From assembly GCA_025612375.1 (NCBI GenBank), contig JAAXKN010000009.1, forward strand, positions 1 through 64,000: DNA of 64,000 nucleotides. The letters are read 5' to 3'. Below the pieces are notes generated by a model. The model worked only from the letters and a program-made list of their open reading frames with translations, searched no databases and was not told the origin of the DNA. The position numbers were made by a program, and so were the translations under genes. Below, piece after piece: positions 44,820 to 54,278 of this stretch; positions within the stretch are counted from its first letter, which is position 1; each line of letters begins with the position of its first letter. The DNA comes from Ignavibacteria bacterium (GTDB lineage: Bacteria > Bacteroidota > Ignavibacteria > Ignavibacteriales > SURF-24).

Positions 44820-46307
44820 TTAAAGTTTTGAAAGGTATTCAAACAGGAGTCTTACGCCGAAGCCGGTCATGTATTTCTGGGTATAGTTATTAAGGTTATT
44901 TTGAATTGCAGGGCCAGCAATATCGAGGTGAGCCCAGGGAACTTTACCCGTGGTAAATTTCTCAAGGAACTTAGCCGCCGTAATAGCCCCGGCCCACTTC
45001 CCTCCCACGTTTTTAACATCCGCAACGTCGCTCGAGATGAGTTTATTGTACTCATTCCAGAGAGGCAGGCGCCAGAGTCTTTCGAAAGTGTTCATTCCGG
45101 CCTGGAAAAGGTTTTCTGCAAGTGTATCGTCCTGTGTAAAGAGCCCCGCCGTATATTCACCAAGAGCCACGACGCAGGCGCCCGTAAGTGTCGCCAGGTC
45201 TACTATTGCGTCTGGTTTTTCATCGTGAGCCAGTTCAAGTGCGTCGGCAAGGATTAGTCTTCCCTCGGCGTCCGTATTATCGACTTCAATAGATTTTCCC
45301 GATGCGGTTTTAATAATGTCGCCTGGTTTAATTGCCTTTCCTGAAGGCATGTTTTCAACCGCGGGAACAAACCCTATAAGTTCAACCTGCAGTCCGGCCT
45401 TTGAGGCCGACATGAAAGTACCTATAACGGCCGCGGCACCGCTCATATCGGCCTTCATTTCACCCATTCCGGCAGAAGGTTTAATGGATATTCCGCCTGA
45501 ATCGAAAGTGACCCCTTTCCCGACAAGAGCAATCTTCTTTTTGGCTTTTGCGGGTTTATAGTTTAAGACAATGAGCCTCTGCGGGTTATCGCTTCCGCGT
45601 CCGACGGCAAGAATTCCGCCAAGTTCCCTTTTCTGAATATCCTTGAGGTCGTATATAGTTACTTTAACGCCCAGCTTTTCAAGCTCCTTTTTTGATCTTT
45701 GTGCAAGCTCCGCAGGCGTCAGGACGGACGAGGGTTCATTGGCCAGGTCGCGTGCAAAGCAGACGCCGTCCATAAGTGCCAGCCCGTTTTTTATTGCTTC
45801 ATCCAGGCCCGCTTTATTTCCGTATAGTGATACGGTAACTGTTTTCGAACTATCCTTTTCAGACATGTACTTGTCGAACCTGTAGTTTCCAAGCTGTATG
45901 CCTTCGATAAATGTCTGGTAAAAATAGCTTTCATCAGAAAAATATTTTCCCACCGTGCTTAATTCTGGGAGAACTATCTGCAGGTTTGAAACATTTTCAT
46001 CGTGCAGTGAGGATATAAAGCCCGCGAAATAATTCCTGAAGTAATCGTTTGAAAAATCTTTTTTTGTTTTAACCTTATGAAGGATGAGGATTGAAGGAAG
46101 CCCATCAGGGTTATAGATTTTAATTTCACTTCCCTTTTCAGAAAGGATGTTTTTTCTCTGTACCTCAGGAATACTTATTCCGTACAGGTTTTCGAGCACG
46201 CCAAGCTGTTTTTTAAGGTTTTCATCTTCAAACAGGAAGCGCATAAGAAGGGAATCTTTAAGAAGCGAAGTCTTAGTCCCTTCATTTTTGAATTTGATAT
46301 TAAGCAT
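44820..46307 (-). CDS. pepA: Leucyl aminopeptidase (M17)
   Basis: Cytosolic di-metal aminopeptidase, 495 aa. The metal- and substrate-binding core is intact: 'VGKGVTFDSGGISIKPS', 'MKADMSGAAAV' and 'NTDAEGRLILADAL', which carry the conserved lysine, aspartates and glutamate. It releases N-terminal residues from peptides, consistent with the peptide transporter in the window. ATG with GAGGG upstream. Convergent with the porV-like gene. Confidence 0.95.
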   Translation of the reverse strand: MLNIKFKNEGTKTSLLKDSLLMRFLFEDENLKKQLGVLENLYGISIPEVQRKNILSEKGSEIKIYNPDGLPSILILHKVKTKKDFSNDYFRNYFAGFISSLHDENVSNLQIVLPELSTVGKYFSDESYFYQTFIEGIQLGNYRFDKYMSEKDSSKTVTVSLYGNKAGLDEAIKNGLALMDGVCFARDLANEPSSVLTPAELAQRSKKELEKLGVKVTIYDLKDIQKRELGGILAVGRGSDNPQRLIVLNYKPAKAKKKIALVGKGVTFDSGGISIKPSAGMGEMKADMSGAAAVIGTFMSASKAGLQVELIGFVPAVENMPSGKAIKPGDIIKTASGKSIEVDNTDAEGRLILADALELAHDEKPDAIVDLATLTGACVVALGEYTAGLFTQDDTLAENLFQAGMNTFERLWRLPLWNEYNKLISSDVADVKNVGGKWAGAITAAKFLEKFTTGKVPWAHLDIAGPAIQNNLNNYTQKYMTGFGVRLLFEYLSKL

Positions 46308-46359
46308 TTACCCTCTCTCTATAGATTATTTCAAAAAATAGTACAGGAACAGTGTCCTT

Positions 46360-47355
46360 TTATTTCTGTTCAACCGTAAGGTACTTTTCCGCGGCCTCTA
46401 CAATTTGCGCAACGTGGTCGTTCAGTGCGGCCCCGGCAAGGCGGATTCCGGAGGCGTTTGTGTGGCCCCCTCCGCCGAACTCCTCAGCCAGGAGGTTGAC
46501 AGGTATTTTACCTTTAGAGCGGAAGCTGACCTTTATGCCGTCTTTAAGCTCAAAGAAAAGCATGCCTATCTTAACGCCCCTGATAGAAAGGCAGTAGTTT
46601 ACAAAGCCGTCCACCTCAGCCTCCTGTGCGCCTGAGCGGTCTAAGGCCTCACGTGTAATTACCATATAGGCGATCCGGTTATCGGCAGCCAGGCGGATTG
46701 ACGAAAGCGACTCTCCCAGGAGTTTAATTTTGCCGAAATGGCTCTGGTCGTAGATCTGGTCATATACGTAGTTTGGGTCAACGCCCGCCTCGAGCAGCCG
46801 GGCCACGATCATGTGAATGGCAGGGGTAGTCCTGTCAAAGCGGAAGCTTCCGGTATCGGTCATTATTGCAGCGTAGATGGGAAGAGCCGTGGAGTAGTCG
46901 AGCTTAACAATTCCCGTTTCATTTATGAGGTCATAAATTATCTGTCCAGTTGATGAGTATTCGGCATCGACAAAGAAGTGGTTGACAAAAGCCGAGGGGT
47001 TCTGGTGGTGGTCTATGCAGATTTTAGTTCTCGTGCTGTTAACAAAGGTATCCTCCATTCTGACGAGTCTTTTGGGGTTATTAAGGTCGAGAGCCGCCAG
47101 AACGTCCACGTCACTTAAGAGCAGGGCGTGTTTTTCAGCGTCGTATTTCTGTATGACATTATCTGTGTCCAGGAACGTCAGGTTATAGGGTACAGCGCTA
47201 TGGTTAACTATATAGGCTGTTTTACCGAGCTGTTTGAGGATCTGGTAAAAGGCCACCTCGGAGCCGATTGCATCAGCGTCCGGGTTTACGTGAGTTGTAA
47301 TTAAGAAAGTATGGTTTTCCCTAATGATTTTAGCCAGGTATGAGAAATCTATCAT
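46360..47355 (-). CDS. DHH-family phosphoesterase (NrnA-like)
   Basis: 331 aa. DHH-domain motifs: 'THVNPDADAIGSE' near residue 21, 'ALDLNN', and the DHH triad in 'CIDHHQNPS'. The C-terminal DHHA1 domain has 'GGGGHTNASGIRL'. The size and motif set match bifunctional oligoribonuclease/pAp phosphatase NrnA, which degrades nano-RNAs or the sulfate-assimilation by-product pAp. A c-di-AMP- or pppGpp-related phosphodiesterase role is less likely since no sensory domain is present. Confidence 0.85.
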   Translation of the reverse strand: MIDFSYLAKIIRENHTFLITTHVNPDADAIGSEVAFYQILKQLGKTAYIVNHSAVPYNLTFLDTDNVIQKYDAEKHALLLSDVDVLAALDLNNPKRLVRMEDTFVNSTRTKICIDHHQNPSAFVNHFFVDAEYSSTGQIIYDLINETGIVKLDYSTALPIYAAIMTDTGSFRFDRTTPAIHMIVARLLEAGVDPNYVYDQIYDQSHFGKIKLLGESLSSIRLAADNRIAYMVITREALDRSGAQEAEVDGFVNYCLSIRGVKIGMLFFELKDGIKVSFRSKGKIPVNLLAEEFGGGGHTNASGIRLAGAALNDHVAQIVEAAEKYLTVEQK

Positions 47356-47473
47356 AAGTATGAGTATTTGATTAATAAAAAGTGAATCTAAAAGACATTC
47401 TTTATAAGATAAGAATTTTCCGGGTAATGTTCCTGAAATTAAGCAAATTCCGGGAATCAGCCCTAAAAAGAAA

Positions 47474-47504
47474 AAGGCGGAAGCTAAATATTTGCTTCCG
47501 CCTT
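47474..47504 (-). terminator. Terminator of the korAB operon
   Basis: Perfect 11-bp stem AAGGCGGAAGC/GCTTCCGCCTT with a 9-base loop, followed on the minus strand by TTT-C-TTTTT. It lies 28 bases past the korB stop. Confidence 0.9.
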
Positions 47505-47531
47505 AAAAACGAGCCTGCTTAAGGGAGGTAA

Positions 47532-48566
47532 TTATTTAACTTCCCATGTATTACCGCTGAAGAGTAATTTTTCCAGATCGCCTTCGCCTTTTTTAGCTTT
47601 AACGGCATCGATCTGTTTCATCATATCTTCATGGTAAGTAGACTTTTTGATCTGTCTGAATATGCCGACCGGAGTCGGGAATTCAGCGTGGTTACTCATC
47701 TGCCCCAGCAGGTAAGCAAGCACGACGCTCTGGTCGAATTCGTTATGAACCAGGAGGTCGTTGACCGAATACTTCCCGTCCGTAAGGCTTACAACCTTAG
47801 GAGTTGTACCATCGACAATAATTCCCTTATCCTTATTCTTTCCAAAGACCATCGGTTTACCGTGTTCAAGGAAAAGAACGTTATCATCCTTTGTCTCCTT
47901 GTTTGCCTGTGCGTCAAAGGCTCCGTCATTAAAGATAACGCAGTTCTGGTATATTTCCACAAACGCGGTACCCTTATGTTCGGCTGCTCTTTTGAGCACA
48001 TACTGGAGGTGTTTCGGGTCACGGTCCAACGAGCGTGCAACGAAGCTTGCCTCGGCACCCAAAGCCAGTGTAACAGGGTTAAATGGGAAATCGAGGCTTC
48101 CGTACGGGGAGCTCTTAGTTACCTTACCCTTTTCAGAAGTCGGTGAATACTGCCCTTTTGTCAGTCCGTAAATCCTGTTATTAAAGAGCAGGATTTTAAG
48201 GTCGATATTCTTTCTGCAAGTATGAATAAAGTGATTGCCGCCGATGCTAAGGAGGTCGCCGTCGCCGGTTGCAACCCAGACAGAGAGTTCAGGGTTAGCG
48301 AGTTTAGCGCCAGTAGCAATTGCAGCAGCCCTGCCGTGGATTGTATGGAAACCGTAAGTATTCATATAGTACGGGAAACGGCTTGAGCAGCCGATGCCGG
48401 AAATCCATACGATTTTTTCCTTCGGCAGACCCAGGTCGGGCAATGTTCTTTGGGTCTGTGCAAGGACTGAATAATCTCCGCATCCCGGGCACCATCTGAC
48501 GTCCTGGTCGGTTACAAAGTCTTTAGCAGTAAGTTTAGTTTCGTTTGAATCTATGTTATTTGCCAT
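47532..48566 (-). CDS. korB: 2-oxoglutarate-type ferredoxin oxidoreductase, beta subunit
   Basis: TPP-binding subunit of the two-subunit (KorAB) class. Motifs: 'WCPGCGDYSVL', 'GIGCSSRFPYY', the TPP site 'ATGDGDLLSIGG' and 'LFNNRIYGLTKGQYSPTS'. I choose ATG 48566 (344 aa): the upstream in-frame TTG (48584) lies inside korA, and the GGAGG covering the korA end serves the ATG. KorAB enzymes interconvert 2-oxoglutarate and succinyl-CoA with ferredoxin; oxidative or reductive direction cannot be read from sequence. Confidence 0.9.
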   Translation of the reverse strand: MANNIDSNETKLTAKDFVTDQDVRWCPGCGDYSVLAQTQRTLPDLGLPKEKIVWISGIGCSSRFPYYMNTYGFHTIHGRAAAIATGAKLANPELSVWVATGDGDLLSIGGNHFIHTCRKNIDLKILLFNNRIYGLTKGQYSPTSEKGKVTKSSPYGSLDFPFNPVTLALGAEASFVARSLDRDPKHLQYVLKRAAEHKGTAFVEIYQNCVIFNDGAFDAQANKETKDDNVLFLEHGKPMVFGKNKDKGIIVDGTTPKVVSLTDGKYSVNDLLVHNEFDQSVVLAYLLGQMSNHAEFPTPVGIFRQIKKSTYHEDMMKQIDAVKAKKGEGDLEKLLFSGNTWEVK

Positions 48567-48567
48567 A

Positions 48568-50409
48568 TTATTGTTTTCCTCCAAGGAGATTCATTATTTC
48601 AGCTTCAATTTCTGAAGCCTTGAAAGGCAGTCCTCTCATTTTGTTATAAGTAACCACAGGTACCAGGAATTCGCTTCTGAGGATTCTGGCCAGCTGGCCG
48701 AGGTTAATTTCAGGAACCAGGACAGTCTTAAATTTTTTAAGCACCTCTGCCGTATTTTTAGGGAAAGGATTGAGGTACTTAAAGTGTGCCTGTGAGACTT
48801 TCAAGCCTTTTTGTCTGGCCTTAAGGACAGCCTCAGTAATTGCGCCATAGGTGCCGCCCCATCCAAGGACGAGGAGGTCGCCTTCCTGTTCATACTTAAC
48901 ATCCAGAAGAGGGATATCGTTTGCAATATTTTTTACTTTCTGATCCCTCATACGGACCATGAAGTCATGGTTATCTGGGTCATAGCTGACGTTTCCGTAG
49001 ATGTGGGATTTTTCAAGACCGCCGATTCTGTGTTCAAGGCCCGGTGTACCAGGAACAGCCCAGGGTCTGGCGAGGTTTTCGTCCCTGTTGTAAGGATGGA
49101 ATCCCTCAGTTAAAGTCCACTGTTTAGCTTTGATATCCGGCAGTTCGTCCGAGTGCGGGATTTTCCAGGGTTCCGAGCCGTTAGCCAGGTAGCCGTCCGT
49201 AAGAAGGAGCACAGGAGTCATATACTTTGTAGCTATTCTGCAGGCTTCATAAGCCATATAGAAGCAGTCGCTAGGTGTTGAAGCGGCAATGACAGGTATA
49301 GGAGATTCGCCGTTTCTGCCATAGATTGCCTGCATAAGGTCGGCCTGTTCAGTTTTAGTTGGAAGTCCTGTACTAGGGCCGCCGCGCTGAACGTCAACAA
49401 TAACAAGTGGGAGTTCAGTCATAACTGCAAGTCCCATAGCCTCAGTCTTAAGAGCAAGTCCCGGTCCGCTTGTAGTAGTAATAGCAAGGTCTCCGGCATA
49501 AGAGGCGCCGATAGCCGAGGCAATACCTGCGATTTCGTCTTCAGCCTGGAAAGTTTTAATTCCAAAGTTCTTATGCTTGCTAAGCTCATGCAGTATATCG
49601 GAGGCCGGGGTAATAGGATAAGAGCCCAGGAACAAAGGCAATCCTGTTTTAACAGTAGCGGCAATAAATCCGTATGCAGTAGCCTGGTTGCCTGAGATAT
49701 TCATATAAGTTCCCTTCGGCAAGGGAGCAGGCTCAACCTGGTAAGAAGAAGCGAATACTTCAGTAGTTTCGCCGTAGAAATAGCCGGCCTTAAGAGCCTT
49801 TGAGTTAGCCTCGGCAATTTCAGGTTTTTTAGAAAATTTCTGGTTAATCCAGGAAAGTGTCTGTTCGATGGGCCGGCTGTAGAGCCAGTACATCATTCCA
49901 AGGGCGAAGAAATTCTTGCAGCGTGTTACTTCCTTATTTGAAAGCGGGCTGCCTTCGAGGGCAGCTGCCGTAAGTGAGGTGATTGGCACAGGAATAACAT
50001 TAAAGCCCTGCAGGGAATCATCTTCCAAAGGATTAGAAGCATAGTTGGCTAATTTCAGGTTCTTGGCATCAAATGAATCTGTATTTACAATGATAGTTGC
50101 AGCAGGCTTAAGGTCCTTCAGGTTAACTTTCAGGGCTGCCGGGTTCATAGCCACCAGAACGTCGGGATGATCTCCTGGAGTATGAATATCGCTGCTGGAG
50201 AAGTGGAGCTGGAAACCGCTGACGCCATAGAGTGTACCGGCGGGGGCGCGGATTTCTGCAGGATAATCGGGCAGAGTAATTAAGTCGTTACCAAACAAAG
50301 CTGTAGTATCACTGAATTGTGTTCCTGTCAGCTGCATTCCGTCACCGGAATCGCCGGCAAATCTAACCGTAACCTCGGAAAGACTTTTTACTTCTTTCTT
50401 TTTTGCCAT
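48568..50409 (-). CDS. korA: 2-oxoglutarate-type ferredoxin oxidoreductase, fused gamma-alpha subunit
   Basis: About 613 aa. The gamma domain lies at about 12-190 ('VRFAGDSGDGMQLTGTQF', 'EIRAPAGTLYGVSGFQLHF') and the alpha domain from about 225 ('TAYGFIAATVKTGLPLFLG', 'YPITPASDILHEL', 'AEDEIAGIASAIGASYAG', 'TTSGPGLALKTEAMGLAV'). This fused order marks the KorAB class and contrasts with the separate subunits at 4301-7035. GTG 50418 is an alternative start three codons earlier. A perfect palindrome lies upstream at 50481-50501. Its stop is one base before the chosen korB start. Confidence 0.92.
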   Translation of the reverse strand: MAKKKEVKSLSEVTVRFAGDSGDGMQLTGTQFSDTTALFGNDLITLPDYPAEIRAPAGTLYGVSGFQLHFSSSDIHTPGDHPDVLVAMNPAALKVNLKDLKPAATIIVNTDSFDAKNLKLANYASNPLEDDSLQGFNVIPVPITSLTAAALEGSPLSNKEVTRCKNFFALGMMYWLYSRPIEQTLSWINQKFSKKPEIAEANSKALKAGYFYGETTEVFASSYQVEPAPLPKGTYMNISGNQATAYGFIAATVKTGLPLFLGSYPITPASDILHELSKHKNFGIKTFQAEDEIAGIASAIGASYAGDLAITTTSGPGLALKTEAMGLAVMTELPLVIVDVQRGGPSTGLPTKTEQADLMQAIYGRNGESPIPVIAASTPSDCFYMAYEACRIATKYMTPVLLLTDGYLANGSEPWKIPHSDELPDIKAKQWTLTEGFHPYNRDENLARPWAVPGTPGLEHRIGGLEKSHIYGNVSYDPDNHDFMVRMRDQKVKNIANDIPLLDVKYEQEGDLLVLGWGGTYGAITEAVLKARQKGLKVSQAHFKYLNPFPKNTAEVLKKFKTVLVPEINLGQLARILRSEFLVPVVTYNKMRGLPFKASEIEAEIMNLLGGKQ

Positions 50410-50480
50410 TTTACTCACTTAATTTGTTTTAAATTGTGTTCTAAAAATACGAAGTCTTTTCTCTATTATCAATTTATCCG

Positions 50481-50501
50481 AGATATTTGTACCAAATATC
50501 T
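50481..50501. promoter_or_regulatory. Perfect palindrome, candidate operator upstream of korA
   Basis: The arms AGATATTTG and CAAATATCT are exact reverse complements around a TAC centre (9-3-9). It lies about 70 bases before the korA start, in a 137-bp spacer after dsbD. Its AT content and lack of a T tail argue against a terminator; size and symmetry fit a dimeric regulator site. The regulator is unknown. Confidence 0.45.
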
Positions 50502-50555
50502 TATTTAATGTTTGAAACACCAGTAATGCGCTAAAAAGTTTCGTTTTCAAGCAAA

Positions 50556-52451
50556 TTAGTCGACATTACTTATGATTTTATAGAACTCATCGGCATTGAC
50601 GAATCCTGTAATTCTCTGGACTTCCTCCCCTTTTGAATTGATTATCAGGACGGTTGGCATACCGACAATTTTGAATTTATTTCTGATATTCGCAGTCTGT
50701 TCAGAGAGCGATTTAGTCATATCAACTTTGTAGGTATGGAACCTTCTGGATTCATCAATCACCCTGGCGTTGGAGAAGGTCATTCCGTCCAATTCCTTGC
50801 AAGGGATGCACCAGTCCGCAAAAAAGTCAATGATCACGGGTTTGCCCGTCTTAAGGGATGTGGTGTAGGCTTCCTCAGAGTAGTACTTCCAATCCGGAGT
50901 ACTTTTCTTTTCAGGGAGCAACATATAAACTGCCGCGGCAATAATCAAGACAGAAAACGCAGTCTTAAAATATTTCATCCATTTTACGCTTCCGGCCGTG
51001 CGGTCGAATACAAGGAGGTAGATTGCGGCACCGATCATATAGACCGGAAGGACGTATTTGCCGAATGATTTCGGGAGAATGGGCTCCAGGAAGTAGAGCG
51101 CCATTCCAAGCAGTATAAATCCGAAGATATGCTTAACTGCTTCCATCCACATACCTGCTCTAGGGAGGCTTTTAATTTTGCCTGAGAAGAGTGCCAGTAT
51201 GAGGTATGGGAATCCCAGCCCAAGGGCCAGGAAGAAGAACATCATAAAGCCGTAGTAAGGGTCACCCTTTGTTCCTACGAATGTTACAAGCCCCAGGACG
51301 AAAGGCCCGATGCAGGGGGCAGCAACAATACCCATTGTGAGTCCCATGAAAAAGGCTCCGAAGTATCCCCCTTTGGCTCCTCCTGCCTTAGCAACGAGCG
51401 TATCCGGGAGCTTAAACTCGTATACACCGAACATGCTTAAGGAAAGTGCAAATAGAACCAGGGCTACAGCAATAACAACAATGGGGTTCTGCATCAGTGT
51501 CCCAAATACCGCGCCGCTTAAGGCTGTTACAACGCCGATAACAGAATATGTCAGGGCCATTCCAAGGACATATAGAACTCCAAGCGAAAAGAGTTTGCCT
51601 GTACTTCCCTCGCTCTGGCCTCCAAAATATCCAATAGTAATGGGGACCAGGGGGTAGACGCACGGTGTAAGGTTAAGTGCAAGTCCGCCTAAAAATACGA
51701 TTATAAGGCTCAGGAACAGTCCGCTTGAGGCAAGTTTGTCCGAGAGCGAGCCTTGCTGCTGAGTGACACTTCCCTGCTGAATGGAAGCAGGCTTTTCATT
51801 GCCCTGTTCCGAAGGCGGATTAGCCTGTGCAACGGGGGCTGAAGCGGTGTCTGAAGTCTTAGCCTGAAGGCTGCCTGCAGTGACGTTTAATGTAACATTG
51901 CTTTCAGCAGCTGAGGGCGGCAGGCACGTATTGTTATTGCACGACTGGTAATTAAGCACGAGTTTAACCGGGTATTTCCCAGGTTTTGCATCAGCCGGGA
52001 CCTGTAGTTCAGCGTTTATAGTAACTTCCCCTTCATATACGCTTACCGGAGTTTCAGAAAACTCAAATTTTATATTTTTTGCCGCGGGATAACGGACCGA
52101 AGTAAGCTGAAGCCTGGCCGGGTTTTTAGCCTTATCGAGCGTAAGGGCTGTAGGGATAAGGTAATCCTCATTAGGCTTATTTGAGTTAATATGCCATGAG
52201 CTTTCAATTGAAACCCTGGCCGTAAGTTTAACTTTTGAGCCCGCTGCAGCTTCAGTTTGTGAAAGTCTGGCATTAAGCTTAATATGGCTTTCTTCCCCGC
52301 CCATCTGAGCCCGTGAGGAAGAAAAAGTAAACAGTAAAGAGAGCAAGACGGTCAGCAGAAAACTGAGCTTCAGGGCACTTTTTCTGCCTGAAAATTTGGG
52401 GAGTAAATTAACGTTTAATTTCTCCTTTCCGGTTGAACTGTTCAGGGTCAT
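50556..52451 (-). CDS. dsbD: Thiol:disulfide interchange protein, DsbD-like
   Basis: It carries reducing power across the inner membrane to periplasmic thiols. N-terminal signal segment, periplasmic DsbD-alpha-like domain with the cysteine pair in 'SCNNNTCLPP', then about eight membrane segments (with 'GLALNLTPCVYPLVPI' and 'APCIGPFVLGL', the two membrane cysteines), and a C-terminal thioredoxin domain with 'ADWCIPCKELD'. All three cysteine pairs are present, so the full relay is possible. The ATG at 52451 overlaps the nadE stop as TAATG and has GGAG upstream, better than ATG 52463. Length 631 aa, slightly above E. coli DsbD. Confidence 0.9.
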   Translation of the reverse strand: MTLNSSTGKEKLNVNLLPKFSGRKSALKLSFLLTVLLSLLFTFSSSRAQMGGEESHIKLNARLSQTEAAAGSKVKLTARVSIESSWHINSNKPNEDYLIPTALTLDKAKNPARLQLTSVRYPAAKNIKFEFSETPVSVYEGEVTINAELQVPADAKPGKYPVKLVLNYQSCNNNTCLPPSAAESNVTLNVTAGSLQAKTSDTASAPVAQANPPSEQGNEKPASIQQGSVTQQQGSLSDKLASSGLFLSLIIVFLGGLALNLTPCVYPLVPITIGYFGGQSEGSTGKLFSLGVLYVLGMALTYSVIGVVTALSGAVFGTLMQNPIVVIAVALVLFALSLSMFGVYEFKLPDTLVAKAGGAKGGYFGAFFMGLTMGIVAAPCIGPFVLGLVTFVGTKGDPYYGFMMFFFLALGLGFPYLILALFSGKIKSLPRAGMWMEAVKHIFGFILLGMALYFLEPILPKSFGKYVLPVYMIGAAIYLLVFDRTAGSVKWMKYFKTAFSVLIIAAAVYMLLPEKKSTPDWKYYSEEAYTTSLKTGKPVIIDFFADWCIPCKELDGMTFSNARVIDESRRFHTYKVDMTKSLSEQTANIRNKFKIVGMPTVLIINSKGEEVQRITGFVNADEFYKIISNVD

Positions 52452-54088
52452 TATCTTCTCCATTTTTGGACTATTGGGAATCTTCTGCCGTAGCCAAAAG
52501 CTTTTGTAGAAACTCTAAGGGCAGGGGCAGCCTGTTTTCTCTTAAATTCATTGAAATCCACCAGGTTAAGGACTCTTTTGACAGTATCCGGGTGCCCAAT
52601 CTCTTTAACAATCTGATTGAGCTCTTTGTTCTCCTCGAGATACATTTTCAGTATCTTATCCAGCAGGTCATATGGAGGCAGTGAATCCTGGTCTGTCTGG
52701 TTATGCCTTAATTCAGCCGAAGGGGCCTTATTTATTATTTCATAAGGGATTACTTCTCCTTCGCGGTTAATATAGTTTGCCATTCTATAGACGTCGGTCT
52801 TATATACGTCGGCAATAACCCCAAGTGCGCCGCACATATCTCCGTACAAAGTTGCATAGCCTACTGCAACTTCGGATTTATTGCCTGTTGTTAAGAGGAG
52901 GCTGCCGAATTTGTTAGACATGGCCATCAGGTACATTCCTCTTATTCTGGGCTGTATGTTTTCTTCCGTCACATCCTCCGGAAGCCCCTTAAAGTGGGGT
53001 TCCAGGACCTCTTTCACCTTTTCGAAGACCGGCTGAATTGAAAGCACATCGGATGAGATGCCCAGGATATCTATTAGTTTCTCAGAATCCTTAAGGCTTC
53101 CCAGGCTTGAATATTCAGAAGGCATCATAACCACGTGCACATTTTCTTTTCCCATGGCTCTTACGGCAATATAGGCAACGAGTGCCGAATCAATTCCGCC
53201 GCTAAGGCCTACCAGAATCTTCTTAAAGCCTGTTTTCATGCAGTATTCACGAACGCCGAATATGAGGGCATTTAAGACCTCCTCTTCATAGCTCCCTTCG
53301 GCCTGAGCTACAGGGGTGTAGTCTTCCTTTGTATCAAAAATAAAATAGTCTTCCCGGAACGCTTTACCCAGGCGGACGAGCTCCCCTTTTTTATTAAAGC
53401 ACATGCTGGCGCCGTCAAATATTAAATCCGTCTGTGCCCCTGCGCAGCAGACATAGGCGAGGGGTATACTATCCCCTTTGGATACTGTTGAGAGCATTTT
53501 CCGTCTTTGTTCTCTTTTGCCGTAGGCATAAGGGGAAGCAGAAATATTAAGCAGGATTGTAGCCCCCATTTTTACAAGTGTATTAACCGGGTCTGTGGGG
53601 TATCTTCTTTTTTTCCAGAAATCCATGTCGTTCCAGATGTCTTCGCATATAGAAAGACCTAGTTTTTCTCCCTTAAATTCGTGCACCTGGCAGAGTTTTG
53701 CGGGTTCAAAATACCTGACTTCATCGAAGACGTCATAATTCGGGATAAGGCTTTTATCCTGTACGGCCTGAATTTTGCCGTTATAGCATAAAATTGCCGA
53801 ATTATATACCCCTGTTCCAACGTTTTCTTCTTCCTCAGTTATTGAACCGAAAAGGAGTGCCGTATCTCCTGTCTGAGAGGCAATATACTGTGCAGTTGCT
53901 TCAACTTTACGCCTGAATTCCTCTTTTTCCACAAAGTCCAAGGGCGGATAGCCGCAAAGCGAGAGTTCAGGGCAGATAACAAGGTCGCAATTATCGCGGA
54001 TACCCTGCTCATAGCCATGGAGTATCTTATCTTTATTCCCTTCAATGTCCCCGATTACCGAATTTATCTGGCAAAGCGCAATTTTCAT
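52451..54088 (-). CDS. nadE: Glutamine-dependent NAD+ synthase
   Basis: Final step of NAD+ synthesis, with an N-terminal glutamine-amidase (nitrilase-like) domain and C-terminal synthetase. Amidase triad: Glu in 'CPELSLCGYPPLDF', Lys in 'DKSLIPNYDVFDEVRYF', Cys in 'SICEDIWND'. The synthetase P-loop is 'LVGLSGGIDSALVA'. I use ATG 54088 (MKIALCQINS, 545 aa), which has AGGA five bases upstream; the frame extends to 54142 without a site. Coupled to dsbD by TAATG overlap. No metabolic link between the two is evident. Confidence 0.95.
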   Translation of the reverse strand: MKIALCQINSVIGDIEGNKDKILHGYEQGIRDNCDLVICPELSLCGYPPLDFVEKEEFRRKVEATAQYIASQTGDTALLFGSITEEEENVGTGVYNSAILCYNGKIQAVQDKSLIPNYDVFDEVRYFEPAKLCQVHEFKGEKLGLSICEDIWNDMDFWKKRRYPTDPVNTLVKMGATILLNISASPYAYGKREQRRKMLSTVSKGDSIPLAYVCCAGAQTDLIFDGASMCFNKKGELVRLGKAFREDYFIFDTKEDYTPVAQAEGSYEEEVLNALIFGVREYCMKTGFKKILVGLSGGIDSALVAYIAVRAMGKENVHVVMMPSEYSSLGSLKDSEKLIDILGISSDVLSIQPVFEKVKEVLEPHFKGLPEDVTEENIQPRIRGMYLMAMSNKFGSLLLTTGNKSEVAVGYATLYGDMCGALGVIADVYKTDVYRMANYINREGEVIPYEIINKAPSAELRHNQTDQDSLPPYDLLDKILKMYLEENKELNQIVKEIGHPDTVKRVLNLVDFNEFKRKQAAPALRVSTKAFGYGRRFPIVQKWRR

Positions 54089-54226
54089 AATTTCCTGCTT
54101 TTTTCTAACAAAAATAAAAAAGATATGAGCTTTTAACAACACTTACTCTGATTAGTATCACATTGTTTTATGAATAAAGTAAGGGCAGGCTCGTCCATAG
54201 TGCTGTATAAATCCCAAGCTTTCGTT

Positions 54227-54234
54227 ATATTTGG
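54227..54234 (+). promoter_or_regulatory. Candidate -7 element (TATATTTG) for TSUP gene
   Basis: Matches TAnnTTTG in the divergent nadE/TSUP spacer, 45 bases upstream of the TSUP start. No clear -33 box. Confidence 0.35.
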
Positions 54235-54278
54235 CGCTGGATTAATGGTTTTAGCTAAACTTTGGAAAAATGAAATAA

